Of a DNA stretch of 64,000 nt, positions 37,539 to 53,563 are shown one piece after another. The stretch is from Tubiluchus corallicola (lineage: Eukaryota > Priapulida > Priapulimorpha > Priapulimorphida > Tubiluchidae). Where the stretch lies: positions 272,783-336,782 of the forward strand of contig JAQGDQ010000199.1 of assembly GCA_030141605.1 (NCBI GenBank), in the 5' to 3' direction. Position 1 is the first letter of the stretch. Each line of letters starts with the position of its first letter. The notes beneath the pieces are model-generated. The model was not told where the DNA came from and ran no database searches. It worked only from the letters and a program-made list of their open reading frames with translations. A program made the translations under genes and the position numbers.

Positions 37539-38099
37539 TATAGGTTTACACGTCAAATGCAGACACAGGAAAGTTCAAATGTGACTTAGGTATGTCAATT
37601 GTAGACACAGGAATTTCGAATGTGTTTTGGTAACTCAAATGTGACTTAGGTATGTCAATTGTAGACACAGGAATTTCGAATGTGTTTTGGTAACTCAAAT
37701 GTGACTTAGGTAAGTCAAATGTAGATGCATTACTTTGAATAAATCGGTAATTAAGTTATTTAAGTGCAAATTAGAAAAAGATAAACCAAAGCTAGTGCAT
37801 CTATTAGTAGGCCTATAACGTTGTTATTTTAACTTAGGAGCAATTATTAAATTGAAATTAAAGAAGATTAAATTTAACATCCTTAAACTTTAACACCTAT
37901 CCACATTTGAGATACCAATGTCACATTTGACTTGACATGTGTCTACATTTGACTTACAAAAGCGCTCAAGATTTGTTGAAAACCATTGTTAACACATTTG
38001 AACTACCTAAATCTACATTTGAGTTACCAAGACACATTTGAATTACCTAAATCTACATTTGAGTTAACGCAGGTCTACATTTGACATGTAAAACCTATA
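37539..38099. mobile_element. Foldback element with repeated inverted arms
   Basis: Begins TATAGGTTTACACGTCAAATG and ends CATTTGACATGTAAAACCTATA, which are inverted copies. Each arm is built of repeats of a CAAATGTAGAC/CAAATGTGACTTAGG word; the left arm also has a direct 59-bp duplication (about 37575-37695). The centre is unique sequence. Confidence 0.7.
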
Positions 38100-38699
38100 A
38101 ATAATGAGAATTTCATTTGAAATATCGTTAAAGAAGCATGGAAAACAGATTCTTAGTTAAAGACGTTTAAGTACATGTCTGCAAATGAAGACAGCTTCAT
38201 CAAAATTAACAATTTTCTTAAGACGGCCGATAGATGGCGTGTCAACTTCAACTTAATTATTTTTGCGTTAATATTTTTATTTAATCACAAAGGTGTGAAA
38301 TGTTGATGTCGTTGAGGCACCTTCATAGTGATAAAGGTTTTTGTATTTTGCTATCACATGAACAGTGGTTCCATAGAAAATTCTTCAGCTATCACACGCG
38401 CTAGGGCGCACGGAAGAGAAAAAATTCCTATTACTTTAGGTAAACGAATTCAATGTACCACGAGGAGACTAGATCTACAAGCCTTTTATTCCAGTGTTTA
38501 TGTTTTGCCTTGCAAAAGGGTAAAGGGATAAGCGTTATGGGAACAATCCCTCCATTTGAAAAGCTTGAAGAAATATATGAATGCAATAATAATTTGTACT
38601 TGTTTGCAGTTTACATAAAAACGGACAGCCTAACTGCTTGTGGCGTGTTAGAAAATAATACGTGCTGTAGATATATTATATTACAATAAGGGTAATAAG

Positions 38700-39482
38700 C
38701 AGGGTGCATAAGATTATGGAAATGTATAAAATAAATAAAATAGCTTATTTTATGGATTTTTGAAATTTTATTTTATGGATATCAATAAAATAAGAAATAG
38801 ACTATATCTGGAACGAGATGCCCAGGGGAAATCAATTAAAAAGTAAAAACAGGAGTGCTTGAAACGTGTTTTTAAACACGCAGGACTTAGTTTTAATTTT
38901 ATCTGTTTCGTTTTAATTTTATCGGTTTCATATCACTGCAAATTTAATCAAATTTTACGAGACAATGCCTTGTAATTCATCACTTTCATTTCAAATAATT
39001 CGTCTATTTGGTACGAATGTAGAATGCCCTCTAGGCTGAAGTTTCCGATCCAATGCCCGTATTCAGTTTTGATTGCCTATTGCTTTGCACCTTCTTTTTC
39101 TTCCTTTACGAAATGTACACAAAACAGACACTCTACAGAGAGTACGTCTCTGGTGGCTGGGTCTCTCTCAGTTATTTTCAGACCGAACTCCAGCTCATGC
39201 TTTGGTTGAAACTTCGCCATCTTGATAACAAAAAGACAATGAAAAAAACAATGTAAAATAGCAAATCCGGAAATGCGCTTTTGTTGGTTTGTTTTCTTTC
39301 TCTTTCTCTCCTTCTAACGTTCGTTTTCAGTGTTGCCAATGCTTACAACTCGTTACTTTGTACAAAAAATCACAAAAAAATATTTTTTTATTTTATGCAT
39401 TCCTTATTTTATGGATTTTTCAAATTTTATTTTATGGATTTCTGGTCTTATTTTATGGATATCCATAATCTTATGCAGCCTG
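38700..39482. mobile_element. Non-autonomous hAT-type DNA transposon (783 bp)
   Basis: Terminal inverted repeats CAGGGTGCATAAGATTATGG and its complement with one mismatch. Flanked by an exact 8-bp direct repeat GTAATAAG (38692-38699 and 39483-39490), the target duplication length of hAT elements. Carries a transposase remnant on the minus strand and many TATTTTATGGAT subrepeats near both ends. Confidence 0.85.
39074..39220 (-). pseudogene. hAT transposase N-terminal remnant
   Basis: Minus strand frame starting MAKFQPKHELEFGLKI with SVECLFCVHF, a CxxC BED-finger-like start seen in hAT-like transposases, then TAG after KEGAKQ. No catalytic part remains. Confidence 0.5.
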
Positions 39483-39490
39483 GTAATAAG

Positions 39491-42139
39491 CATTTTGGAT
39501 GAAATTTTCTAACACTGGGTCCGTAAAATGCCCATCAAAATTTGTTAGTCTATTGGTAGATACGCCTCTGTTAACACTTTTATATATCAGCCATATTTAT
39601 GCTTATTTTATTATTTTATGATCCTAGCTTCAGATTGATTCAACATAACCTTTGCAAAGGAGGCGGAGCCATCAACATGCATAAAGAAGGTAGAACGTTG
39701 CCTGTTGCCTGCCAAAGATAAATAGCATAATTTCTGTTGGCAAAGAATGATCAGCTTTAGGTAAGTAATTGCCAAATCATCACGCATTTTATAATCATTG
39801 CAAACACGGACTCTTGCATAACTAGTAATAGTGACTGGTAGTAAAATTAACGTTGTTGTATAAGTACATTATACTATGTTTGATGCTAATATCCTAACAA
39901 TAATACTTAGCATTAAGTTATTTAACACTTTTATATAAACCTCGACGTTAATTTACCTTCCGAGTAAAAGCGAAGTTGGCAAAAATATGACATTCTCAGC
40001 AACTCCGCAGTTCAGTTTGACTTGTAAGTTTTGCTCTAATTGACTTTGTCCTTGCTGCCGCCAATTCGTGTTGTTCACAACTAGAAAGTACATGCACAAA
40101 TGCACAATTTTGAACACGCTTCTGTTCAATTGTAATATTAATACATAACAAGTTATGCTGCATCAGGTGGCGCGCCACAATGCTCTTAACAATGAAACTT
40201 TTAGTTTTTTTGCATTTCCAAGTAACGTCTCAGAGACTTTAGTTACTTCTGATGCACTTTATTGCAAAACGTTAAAAAAGAAAACTTTATAAAACTGAAT
40301 ACAATGCAAAAGTATGCATTTAGACTAATACATGGCTAATATCCCCCGGTCTGCTAAACAACATGAAACTTCAAAAACAAATTTAAGAATCTTCCACAAA
40401 AAACTCAGATAAAACATTAATATTTCTTTATGAGTAAACTGAATGATACTTTGCACAGTTTAAATCAAATTATTGTAAACAATAAATTTGAAAATCATTC
40501 CACATGAAAACAAGTCATAAATTTATGGAAATCACTATTCAGTGATATAAAGCAAAAATAATATCTCTCCGACTTCAAAAAGAAATTAAAAGAATATCAC
40601 TATAACGGCTGTCAACTTCCAAATTATGCTTATGAAAACCAATGTAAAAACTGGTCCAAGAAATACGATAAACAAAGAGGTTATGCTAGGTGCGAGCACA
40701 TGTTTTTAGGTTGTACTGAAGCATAGCGCAAAGCAGCGACCAGCCGACCAGCAAGTGGCACCTCAAAAATACTCAAATGCAGTATAACATATGAAACTCT
40801 CATAAAATAGTTTTGGGAGTGCAAAATAAGCGCCATCTTTACTTAATGGAATGGCGTCATCAATGCTATGATGCATATTAAGAACGGTTTCGAATAAAAC
40901 CGTAATCACTTTCTTTGCTCTATCTTTTATCCTCATTTTAAAGAATAGTTGTGATGACATTAGAAAAAGTATGGAAAGAAGCAGGGTTTTCGCTGACCTG
41001 GTTAACTGGTAGTTCTTTCCCTGTAAAACAGATTTTCTAAACTTGATCTCATTTGTCGCAAGAATGAGAAGTGCATTAATACTTTAAGCCATTTGTCATT
41101 ATAGATTATGATATATATATACCATATTTACATTGTATACATTATCAATATACATTATATCAACATAATAAATGGAGGTTTTTACAAAGTCATGGCACAT
41201 AAATTACACAAATAAAATGTATGTTAACAAATCCATTTCACAACCAGTATAAATTCATATATCCTTGTAATGTGTCTGATCGTGTGATTGTCATGCATAT
41301 ACCTAATCAACGTGGTCATTTCTGCAAACACACATGATAAACAATGTTATTATGGGCCATAAACTTCTACCTAAAATGACATCAAAATGCTTTAAATGTC
41401 ATTTTTCATCAGCTTCCATTTTCCTGCGTATTTTGACACATGAAGCTTGTGTTTTGCACATATGTGTTGCACTGCGTTGATATAATTGTTCTTTGAGTTG
41501 AGTTTAACTGTTCTTTTTTAAATTTGGTATCTATACTTTCCGTTTTAAAGCAAAATACTAGATTAACAGGAACAGGTTAGCCAAAGTCTTTGCTGTTTTT
41601 CTTACTTCCACGTTTAGTTGTGTTTTACTGATCGTATTTCTAGAAATACTGTTTTTACATTATTAATTTCTTAGATAATTTTCAGTGTTCACAGCAGATT
41701 TTGAGTTTAGGCTGTTTGCAGTTTTGTCTTCTGGCTCACGCTCCTGTAACTTGACAATTACCATTCTATGTAGTAATTTCGTTAAATATTCCTTAATGCA
41801 AAGTAAACATCAGGAACAATAATGAAGAATAAACATCATATAATTTAAACATTATTTTTCACATTGCTACAATATATAGGCCTATCCACCACCACTGAGA
41901 GACATATTTATATATCTAACGCTACCTAAAGGCATTAGTCTGAAAACATATAATCAAGCATACAATTAAAGCAAAAAATGTTTAGTCGGGGAGACCCAAG
42001 ACTTCGTTGATATAATATGGATTCGTGAAGACAGACGTCAGTAGAAAAAGCAGACATCTCAACTCCAAAGATAGCTAGCTCGAAAATACTTTATGCCAAA
42101 CCATTTTAAACTGCACTACAGCCAATCCCTTCTGATACC
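39491..42139. other. Intergenic DNA with one LINE remnant
   Basis: Around 40520-40665 the plus strand reads LWKSLFSDIKQK, stop, YLSDFKKKLKEY, typical of the last residues of LINE ORF2. The rest shows nothing I recognise. Confidence 0.4.
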
Positions 42140-42330
42140 AGTGTATCATGGATGGCGGTCAAGAAGTCCAGGATTCAAATCTGGATCCACGTGAACTTGA
42201 ATTGTTACAAAATAACTCGCGGTTTCTCCTGCACTACTGGCTGCACTGAGGAATAGGTGCTTGGATGGAAAGTTGTGAATAGATAATTACTGAAAAACAA
42301 TGATCCCAGTAGCCAAATATACATGTTAAG
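42140..42330 (+). mobile_element. tRNA-derived SINE, diverged copy
   Basis: GTCCAGGATTCAAATCTGG is a box B-like core; the tail has the ggaatagg..ggatgg pattern. Box A is poor, so this is weaker than the other copies. Confidence 0.35.
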
Positions 42331-42902
42331 AGACAAATCGTGAGCTTATTTGTCAAACTCCCTATATATATAGGGAGTAATAATGTGGATAAATGCTGCT
42401 TTCATATTTAATGCTATGTTTATGTAATGAGTGCAAAGCACGACACATTACGTTATGGAATTACGACACAAAATGCGCTATTGTGGAATTCGTAGTTTTG
42501 TTCGACGCTGCTAAATAACTTAATTTTTATTATTTCATTTTATTTTTATTTACCTTTGTTAAGACAAAATACTATGCAAATTTGCCAGGTAAACGAGGAT
42601 TTTACAAAACGTCAACTCTTTATGGACACTTTTGCTAAAACATTGCAATGCACTATAAAACTCACTATAATTAGTTATTATACTTACGTCATTATTATCT
42701 AAGTGCTTCTAGGTTCTAAAATGGCACGCCCCACCTGATGTTGAAGCTATGCATTCCTGCCCGGCGCCATACCCACGATGCATCATCAGCTTTCAGTAAT
42801 CTAGAGTTATATTTAATAGATCTTTTTGCAGTATATCCTCTCGGCCTTTTGTCCCTCACTAAATATTATAGCAAAAGAGAGAAACCAACCCTATACAATG
42901 TG

Positions 42903-45919
<3,017 letters not shown>

Positions 45920-45935
45920 ACTATTTTTGAACTCT

Positions 45936-48900
45936 GTACGTACAAAAACATTTGAGTGACTTGTCAGAAAGCTTTAGGGGACTCCAACCTGTTTTCATTG
46001 GTCAAAGCATGATAAGGATATTAACTGCAATTAAAAAAATTACGGGATAAATGAACAAGAAATTTGCTAAAATGGCAAGAAAGGGGGTACCTGAAGTGGT
46101 TTCAAAAAAATCGCCTTAAAAATTATATTACTTTACAGCAGCTTTATGCATATATCGTACTCGCATTGAAAGGAATTTTTGTTTATTTTCATTTTAAATC
46201 TCCCGCAATACTGTTCCGAGGGCGCCATTACATGACGTCACTACGCATACGTAAATCAGAGGAAGAAAAGGCAATGTTAAATTATGACCCAAAAAACTTT
46301 CCATGTAAATCTCTATGCAAATCTGCTTACCTACTGGAAAGACTTATGTAACTAGAAAAGAAAATTTTTAATTATTTAAAATGTTTCTACCAATTAGCCA
46401 AATGTGGCTGACTCACCCTCCAGGGTGCACCACTCACTAACCAAAACCGTATTCTTTAAGACAAGATACAGTAATTTAAAATTTTATTTAGTTAGTGACT
46501 TCTGCGCTACGAATGCTCTGATTATTTTTTCAAACTTTACAAAATGTTTTCAAAACTTGTTTGAAATGACCTGACGTCAAAATGGCTGCATTTAACGGCC
46601 ATTGCGGGAGTTTTAATTTACATGTTTTATGCAACGTGACTACCGATTGAAGTCCTGTGTGTAAAAAGGCTGTATGTAAGTGATATAAAATTTCAAGACG
46701 AATTTTTTAAGCTTTATGTTTATGAAGGGTTTTCTTGTGTTTTAAGATATTTTAAGACGCATAAACATATTTTAACGCATTTTAAGATATTATGCTTAAA
46801 AACCAATTCAAATCGTTATCGTGAGAAGTTAAACTGACAAACACGGGTGATTCTAAAATTCCTGTTTAAACTGAAAGACTATATTCCAGGGTAACAACGA
46901 GCTGTAACATTAGAGTGATAGATACCATCCAAAAGATATAATAGTTTGTTCATACTACAGAAGCAGACGATCATACGTTGACATTATAATCTACAATATC
47001 TACAGCAGGAATAATAATGTTTATGCCCAGTACAGCTGTAACGATTCATTGAGTATGCAAAGTTAGTTAAGCAGCCCTGTAAGTAATACTGCAAGAAACG
47101 TTGTAAAAATACTGTTGTAGTTTTTAGCCTGGGACTGGTTTCTTTATTGAAAGCGTACCTTTGTTGTGAAGGTTTTGTAGAGAGATTAAAAGTTCGCTTC
47201 TAAGTTTACAAAATAGCTTTGACATTGTGAATTCAGCATGTTCAAGCATAATCTTAAGCAACTGCTTATGGATAACTTGTAACACTGCGACAATTCCTGA
47301 ATGGTCCTAATACTTGACATATATATTATACGTAAGTTCATAAACTGGCGATTGATTAACTGATCTGGAGATGGTAAAACTTGCCTTTTTTATGTAGGCC
47401 TATATTGTCCGTGGTCATACAGAACAAGCAAGACAAAGCAGTAGCTTCTAGATTTAACCACGAAAAGTGACAAATTGCAAAATTATATCTAGAAAACTAG
47501 AGCAACACAAGTGAATCTTGTCTGGATTTTTAGATAAATTTGTATATCGGGTTATTCTGAAATGTTACTATAGTAACGTGACAAAATAAAACATTTATAC
47601 TTGTTAAGCACTAATAATCATTAGCACTAATAGTATTTCTCTAGCTTTTAGTGGAAGCACTAATAATCTCTTATATTAATATTCTTGGTATGGGCTTAAT
47701 TTATTTATATATATATAAGATTCGAGGCTACAGCCCGGACGAGGGCACCATTTGCGGCGATCTATATATCAAACGAAAGGTCTCGATCTAGTGTCGTCTC
47801 ATTGGGGGTTTATTTTTCGAATCGGGCCCACCGGGAGGAGGGGGAGGCGAAAATCATGTATTAATGTGTTAATTGTGTTAATTTGTCACCATACTGTAGT
47901 AAAATTTTAGAAAAACCCGATATACTAATTTACTTAAAAATAGAATATTCTTATTATTTAGTGAGTTAAATAAACAATGATTTAATTACCTGTATCAGTT
48001 TGTGACTGTTTGTCTTCAACGAAAAAAATAATGTTTCTTAGCATGAAAAATGCGCTTCTGTCTGCAGCCTAAACATTGAGAACTACGACAAAGCTTCGAT
48101 TTGTGTTTCTTCATAATGGAGTAATCTAATAGACCTAAGACCAAAGTACACACATGCATCATCAAAAAGTAAATAGCTCTACGTAGTTTTCTTGCGCGCT
48201 CTTATTTCTTTGTACGGACTTTTAAACAAGCTGGAGTCACAAAACTTACAGTGTGGGTACCTGGCGCAAGGGTACAGTTAACGGAGTATGTACGGTGACC
48301 TGAGGTTTACGGGTGCAGGACAGTAGACACTATATCAGTTTTTCGTTAGGCCCTATTTATTCCCACAATTTTTTGGCATGTGGCTAGATAGTCAAGTTGT
48401 TATGCATGACTAAATTCAGATCAGTTTGGATAGTGAACCTGTTTTCGCTAGGGGCCAAAACTGAAAATTAAAGGGTTGTCACAGGTGTTTTTCCAGTCTT
48501 GAAGAATAGTGGTTGTGGTACATCAAATGAAAGGTCTCATTGCCTCATTGCCATGAGGCAAATCGAATGACATAGGTTAGCCCAAGATTGGTTGACCACT
48601 GACCCAAGGTCATAGGTCCAAATCTGATGAACTGTAATTTCATTGAAACGAAATGAGATTTTTAGATAATCAAGCAGGGCAAATTCTTTGAAGACAATTT
48701 TAAGCATTCAGACCCAAGACTCATAGGGTTGCGGGTTCGAAGGTAGTATGTTCCGTAGGTTTACGGGCCGATTTTTCCAGGGGTGGGGGCTGAGCTAATT
48801 TTGGCCCCAAAAATACAGCGCCAATCCAAAAAAAGTCCGGAGTAGTGAATTGCCTCTCCCTACCCATGATAAAAAATGCTCGGATTTCGGGCACTTCATT

Positions 48901-49503
48901 TGGCGGCGTGGAGAAATTTCGAGATCTCCTTTTATGAAGAATATCAAATGGCCGGTGATTACCCCCCCCCCCAAAAAAAAACGTTTGCGCGAAACCAGCA
49001 GTAACTACTCTCCCCCTGCCCCAATAAGTAATTAAAAGCCAAGTCATTATTAAATGATTTGGTTGTGTATCCATTGTGTGCAAAGCACTTGTATAAGAGG
49101 CTTTTAAATAACTTAATATTTTGTGCAGTTACGAGGGGTAACCTTAACTGAAGTGTAACGTACGTATAAGACGTATAACTTATAAGGCATAGCTGAGTGC
49201 CTATACTTCACAAACATGGCGAGTCCTATACCACGCAGGTTTATCAAAGTCCACAAAGCTTAGGATATGAAACATCACTTTATCTCCATTATATGGTACT
49301 AATATTGACACTTTTATTATAACGCTCGTCATTCACATACGCATGTAGGCTAGCTACAAGAGTAAAAATGTGGCTCATTTTCAACTTTCTGCAACGTGTT
49401 TCTGCAAACAAGCAAAATTTAATCGTGTCATTTAGTGTTATCACATGCACTTTCGAGCCGTACCCTGTGTTAAAATTCTGCTACGCATTCACGATCTTAC
49501 ATT
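45936..49503. other. Divergent intergenic region between sulfotransferase and GT92
   Basis: About 3.6 kb with no recognised gene. It should hold both promoters. A CAAATGAAAGGTCTC word recurs near 47765 and 48525, and 48725-48740 has a tRNA box B-like GGGTTCGAA, so part is dispersed repeat. Confidence 0.4.
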
Positions 49504-51126
49504 ATGCTGTGCATTCGAAATTGTCAGTATAAAAATGTAGCGGTTTTTCGCACTATGAGGGCTTGTAATCTCACCAACTGTAACTCTTTAATAAAAATAT
49601 TTGTGCTTCAAAGTTTAATTGTTGTGTTTTTGTTGATGTATTTCAACCGCATTCCAGTTATTATGCACGCCCGTGCGGAACCCAAGACACAGATTTTGAC
49701 TCACACTGCCTATAACAGTGTCCTAGACGAATCTCATAAACCTGACCACTTGAGGAATGGTGGCAAGCTGCGCGACGCAAAGTGGTCCTCATTGAAAGGT
49801 ACGAACACTGCAACCTATTCAGCTTTTTATGACAGCCGTCTTACAACTCCTGTTATTCGTGTTATATGCATAACACCGCGCTGGAAAGAGGAGACTCGGA
49901 TTTTCTGTCACTTATTGTACAAGGAGGCAAATCCTAAGATCGTTTTGGCAACTGTGCAACGTCTTCCCGAGCATCATGATAAAAACTATTCAGCAGGTTA
50001 CATAAATTGCTATTTACCTGATAGTAAGGTACCGGTAGCGGTAAGTTTAAGCGTTTCTAATGAAATCGAACCATTTGAGGACTGGATTAAGATAGTTTAT
50101 GACGAAACCGATGACAAAGAGCGGCAAACATTTGGAATATGTCTGCCCACGCTCTTTGAAGGTAATACCACAATTAATCCCGTGCAGCTAATAGAATTCT
50201 TTGAGATGAACAAGATATTTGGTGTGGATCACATTGTCATCTACACAGGAACAATGAGCGATGATGTAAAGAAAGTGATTAAATCGTACGTGGACAGTGG
50301 TTTTCTTACAACCTTGGACTTTGCACTACAGTCCAGCTTGGTTCACAGAGGTCTCAATGCTTCTGATGGTCATGTGTGGGACGTGTGGTACAGCGGCCAA
50401 TTGGCTTGCATTAATGATTGTTTATACAGATACATGTATAGATTTAGATACATATCTTTCCAAGATTTCGATGAATTCATACTGCCGAAATTACATTCAG
50501 ACTGGAGAGAGCTGTTCAAACACATCGAGTCTAATAAACGAACAATGAATGAGAAGTTTTTGTTCAGAAAGAGAATTGTTTATCCCGGTAGTGAAAAAAC
50601 AGCTAAGCATATCAATTCTTATAATCGGCGAATAAATCCGAGTTTTGTTGCTCAAAATACGGCAGGGTTTTCATTTAGAAACAACTTCGTCTATTACGAT
50701 GATACAAAAATAGCCAGTAAAAACGAAAGTGTGTATGAAAGATGCAAGAGCATACGACAGGAGCTTTTATTACTCAGAACAAATTTTACCACGTCTGGTC
50801 GTTACTGGAGAAAAAGATCGAAGGTGATCGTGAGACCAGAAAAAATTGTAATAATGGGAATTCACCAAACACATAAATTACTTGATGGATCTCACTTCGA
50901 ATATGATGTGCCAATTGACATTGGAATATTACATCATTTGAGGCCAAATTCTTTAAGAAATGTAAGCTTGTCAGAAGAGAAAAAGTTCATGCAAACCCTC
51001 GCTCTCAAACCATCCACTGCAGAGCACAGCATCACTTGGAAGTCAGAACTGTTAAGGAACTCACAGGATTCTTATAGAAAAAACTTTTGTATTCCAAATG
51101 TTACGATTGGTAAGACAAAATTCTAA
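49504..51126 (+). CDS. Glycosyltransferase family 92 protein (DUF23), intronless
   Basis: Probable Golgi type II glycosyltransferase of 540 residues. N-terminal anchor at about residues 29-47 (SLIKIFVLQSLIVVFLLMYF), stem, then the GT92 domain (about 210-470): HIVIYTGTMSDDV, WYSGQLACINDCLYRY, and the metal-binding DxD-type motif FQDFDEFILPK (Asp321, Asp323, Glu324). GT92 members include C. elegans galactosyltransferases acting on fucose. The start is the first ATG after an in-frame TAA at 49471. No intron interrupts the domain. Poly(A) signal at 51466. Head-to-head with the sulfotransferase. Donor sugar and acceptor cannot be told from sequence. Confidence 0.88.
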   Translation: MLCIRNCQYKNVAVFRTMRACNLTNCNSLIKIFVLQSLIVVFLLMYFNRIPVIMHARAEPKTQILTHTAYNSVLDESHKPDHLRNGGKLRDAKWSSLKGTNTATYSAFYDSRLTTPVIRVICITPRWKEETRIFCHLLYKEANPKIVLATVQRLPEHHDKNYSAGYINCYLPDSKVPVAVSLSVSNEIEPFEDWIKIVYDETDDKERQTFGICLPTLFEGNTTINPVQLIEFFEMNKIFGVDHIVIYTGTMSDDVKKVIKSYVDSGFLTTLDFALQSSLVHRGLNASDGHVWDVWYSGQLACINDCLYRYMYRFRYISFQDFDEFILPKLHSDWRELFKHIESNKRTMNEKFLFRKRIVYPGSEKTAKHINSYNRRINPSFVAQNTAGFSFRNNFVYYDDTKIASKNESVYERCKSIRQELLLLRTNFTTSGRYWRKRSKVIVRPEKIVIMGIHQTHKLLDGSHFEYDVPIDIGILHHLRPNSLRNVSLSEEKKFMQTLALKPSTAEHSITWKSELLRNSQDSYRKNFCIPNVTIGKTKF

Positions 51127-51465
51127 TCCGTATGTACAAGAAGACTTAGGTGATATAGTTAGGCGGTAAATGCTTTTCTGTTTTATGCTAGTATCTCTAT
51201 TGAGAAGAAAATCTTTTACTAAGCCCAAAATATTGTCAGTGTCTCCTGATGTCATTAGCTTTAACAGCATTCTTATTAAATTTATGCAGTTTATTTGCAA
51301 TTCTTTATCCAATTTATTTGTGTTTAATAAGATTTAAAAAAGTTTTATCTTCATCCTCTCCTTTTCTTGGGTGCTTTTATTATAGTTTTACTGTTTTATA
51401 TGTATGTATAATGTATTTAGTACTAATGTGTGCAAATTTTGCGTAATAGCTTTTTTAACTCATTG

Positions 51466-51471
51466 AATAAA
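51466..51471 (+). terminator. Poly(A) signal of the GT92 gene
   Basis: AATAAA about 340 bp after the stop, repeated immediately downstream (AATAAATAAATAATG). Confidence 0.6.
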
Positions 51472-51499
51472 TAAATAATGTACTACAACTACACCCCTC

Positions 51500-53076
51500 C
51501 AGTCAGCACACTTCTAGCTGATCCAGAATAAATCATTGAGCCGTACTTTAACTTGCAGATAAACATTAAGCTTTATTTTCGTATTTCAACACCAGCTTCT
51601 CTTTACTTATGTTCACTAAGTGTAAATTGTTTCTAGATTGTTACATTCAACTAGGTAGTACTATTTGTTAGTTTAGGGAATGTTAGCCCCCCCCCTGGGT
51701 TAGATTTCGGTACGTTCATGACACAGATTTCAGCGACACGATATATGCAACTTGAATTTGGTTGGTAAAACTGCGTTTTTACGTTTTACCTGATTGTCCA
51801 TTAGCTGACGTTTGAAAAGCTAATGATCTTTTTATGGTTGTGGAAGATGTCCACTCATTGGTTTACATTTTACATGGCTTTGCTGATCTTACAATGCCGG
51901 GAAGATGTCGTTTCGGATCATGTGAGAGCACCTTGGAAATGTGCCCAGCTCGATAGTCCATTGCATGGGACGGAGAACTCGTCACCGCCCGGGTAGGAAC
52001 TTTATGCCAATAAACCGGAAGGCAAAGGTACCTGTTTATTTACGTTATCGTTAATTGGCGCCAGAGGGAGAACTTGTTTTGATGTGAATTTCCGAACGCA
52101 TGTGTGCCTACAGCTCCGTTCACGCGTCACCCTTTTGATAGACTTACGTTGAACATTTAACTACGTTTCTCTCAGACTTTTTGCGTTGTTACCGTGGGAG
52201 TCGTGAACCCGTTGATGAAGTCTGAACCATACTTTAGTCGTTCTAAAGGACTATGACCACAAACTACACTTGTCTGGAGAAGATATTATGCTAGCGTACA
52301 CATTTTGGGGTGGCTAATAGAGTAAGTAGGAACCCTTTAAATAGTTAGGAACACTGTACGATTTTTGTATGTTTTGCCATTGCATTTATTTCATACCATG
52401 TTGTTTAGTAGCGTTTTCAGATTTACTTTTGCTTATTACTAATTTCCATTGTTTACAAAAAGCTCAATTACACAACTGCTTTTGTTTGTGTCATTAAACT
52501 TAATATTTTGTTATTTATTCAACTGGTTACAGTTTGATTTTTGAGGTATAGATAGAAAGCCTGTTTTTCATCCATCACACCACAAAAGAATCCATGCTAT
52601 TTAGGTAGAGCCCCTATTTAGGTCTGCCTACGCTCAGCTATTGTCTGTTTCCTTTAGTGGGCAGTCGGTTAGTACCCCTAGCTCGGCCAAGGAACTGATC
52701 GAACTTAGCAGCGACTACCATTAATTGGCCCCTGTGGTCTGCCCCCTGTATGCACGGGCCATTGCAATCAGCATATAAATGCTATTCAGAACAAAAACAA
52801 TATTAAAACCTATAAAGAAATTTTATCTTTCGAAGTCAAAAAACCTGCAGCAAGATTTATATATGGTAAATGCTAGCGTATTGCATAAAAAGTGATGTTA
52901 AATGAAAATCATATTGGCAGTGAGCAGCTTAGGCTGCTAGAATTTCGATGATCATCCATACCATTGTATTGTAAACAATCACCAAAACCTCCACACATGT
53001 GCCGGTATATTTTACTTTGGGGTAATTATCCGATTTTAAAAAACTGTGTGGGCCTCTCTTCCCCCGAGACCCTAAC
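51500..53076. other. Intergenic DNA, possible old LTR debris
   Basis: Around 52010 an AATAAA is followed by TTAATTGGCGCCAGAGGG, which resembles an LTR end plus primer-binding site; no LTR partner or pol ORF was found. No gene recognised. Confidence 0.25.
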
Positions 53077-53563
53077 AGTAAAATAATTGGTATAGTGGTT
53101 GCGTTAAAGTCTATTTATTATGGTGGTTAAAGCTGCTTGCTGGTTATTGTTCTTTATTGTGTGGCGTGTGGGACAGCCACGATGGGCATGGCAAACTATC
53201 AAGACTTTATTTAATAAACTACACATTTATTAAACAACAACCACAACACGGTAAATATAATAGGATAGTAATGCCAGCCCTCCGTCGTCAAGTCTGTTCC
53301 TAATCTCCCCCGAGGTGCGGGCCTCAAAACACTTTTGTCTAACTACCTAATGCGCCATGAGCTTCTGCGCATAAGGATTACATCATCAATCTTTGCTTCT
53401 GAGTCAGCCGGTCGAACATCCTCGCTACGCCACACCTAACTAAGCTTCTCGTCACGACGATAATTTAATCTTGCATCGTCAAGCATTTAATCTTGAATTA
53501 TTAATTTAATAATTTAATCACCAATTTAATCAAAATCACTATTTAAAACAGCTTTCTTTTACT
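53077..53563 (-). mobile_element. LTR-like element, diverged copy
   Basis: Starts AGTAAAATAATTGGTATAG and ends TTTACT, and shares TTTATTAAACA, GTAAATATAATAG and GCAATGCC-like blocks with 58812-59211. No matching target duplication, so an older insertion. Confidence 0.5.

Noticed and set aside
37575-37700. CRISPR-like short direct repeats
   Set aside because: Only two near-identical 59-bp copies in eukaryotic DNA, part of a foldback element; no cas genes.
48721-49083. 120-codon minus-strand frame with Gly and Pro runs
   Set aside because: Crosses homopolymers and a tRNA-like repeat piece; no domain and poor coding character.
52010-52090. LTR end plus primer-binding-site-like TGGCGCCAGAGGG
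   Set aside because: No second LTR, no gag-pol and no target duplication found; kept only as a weak note.
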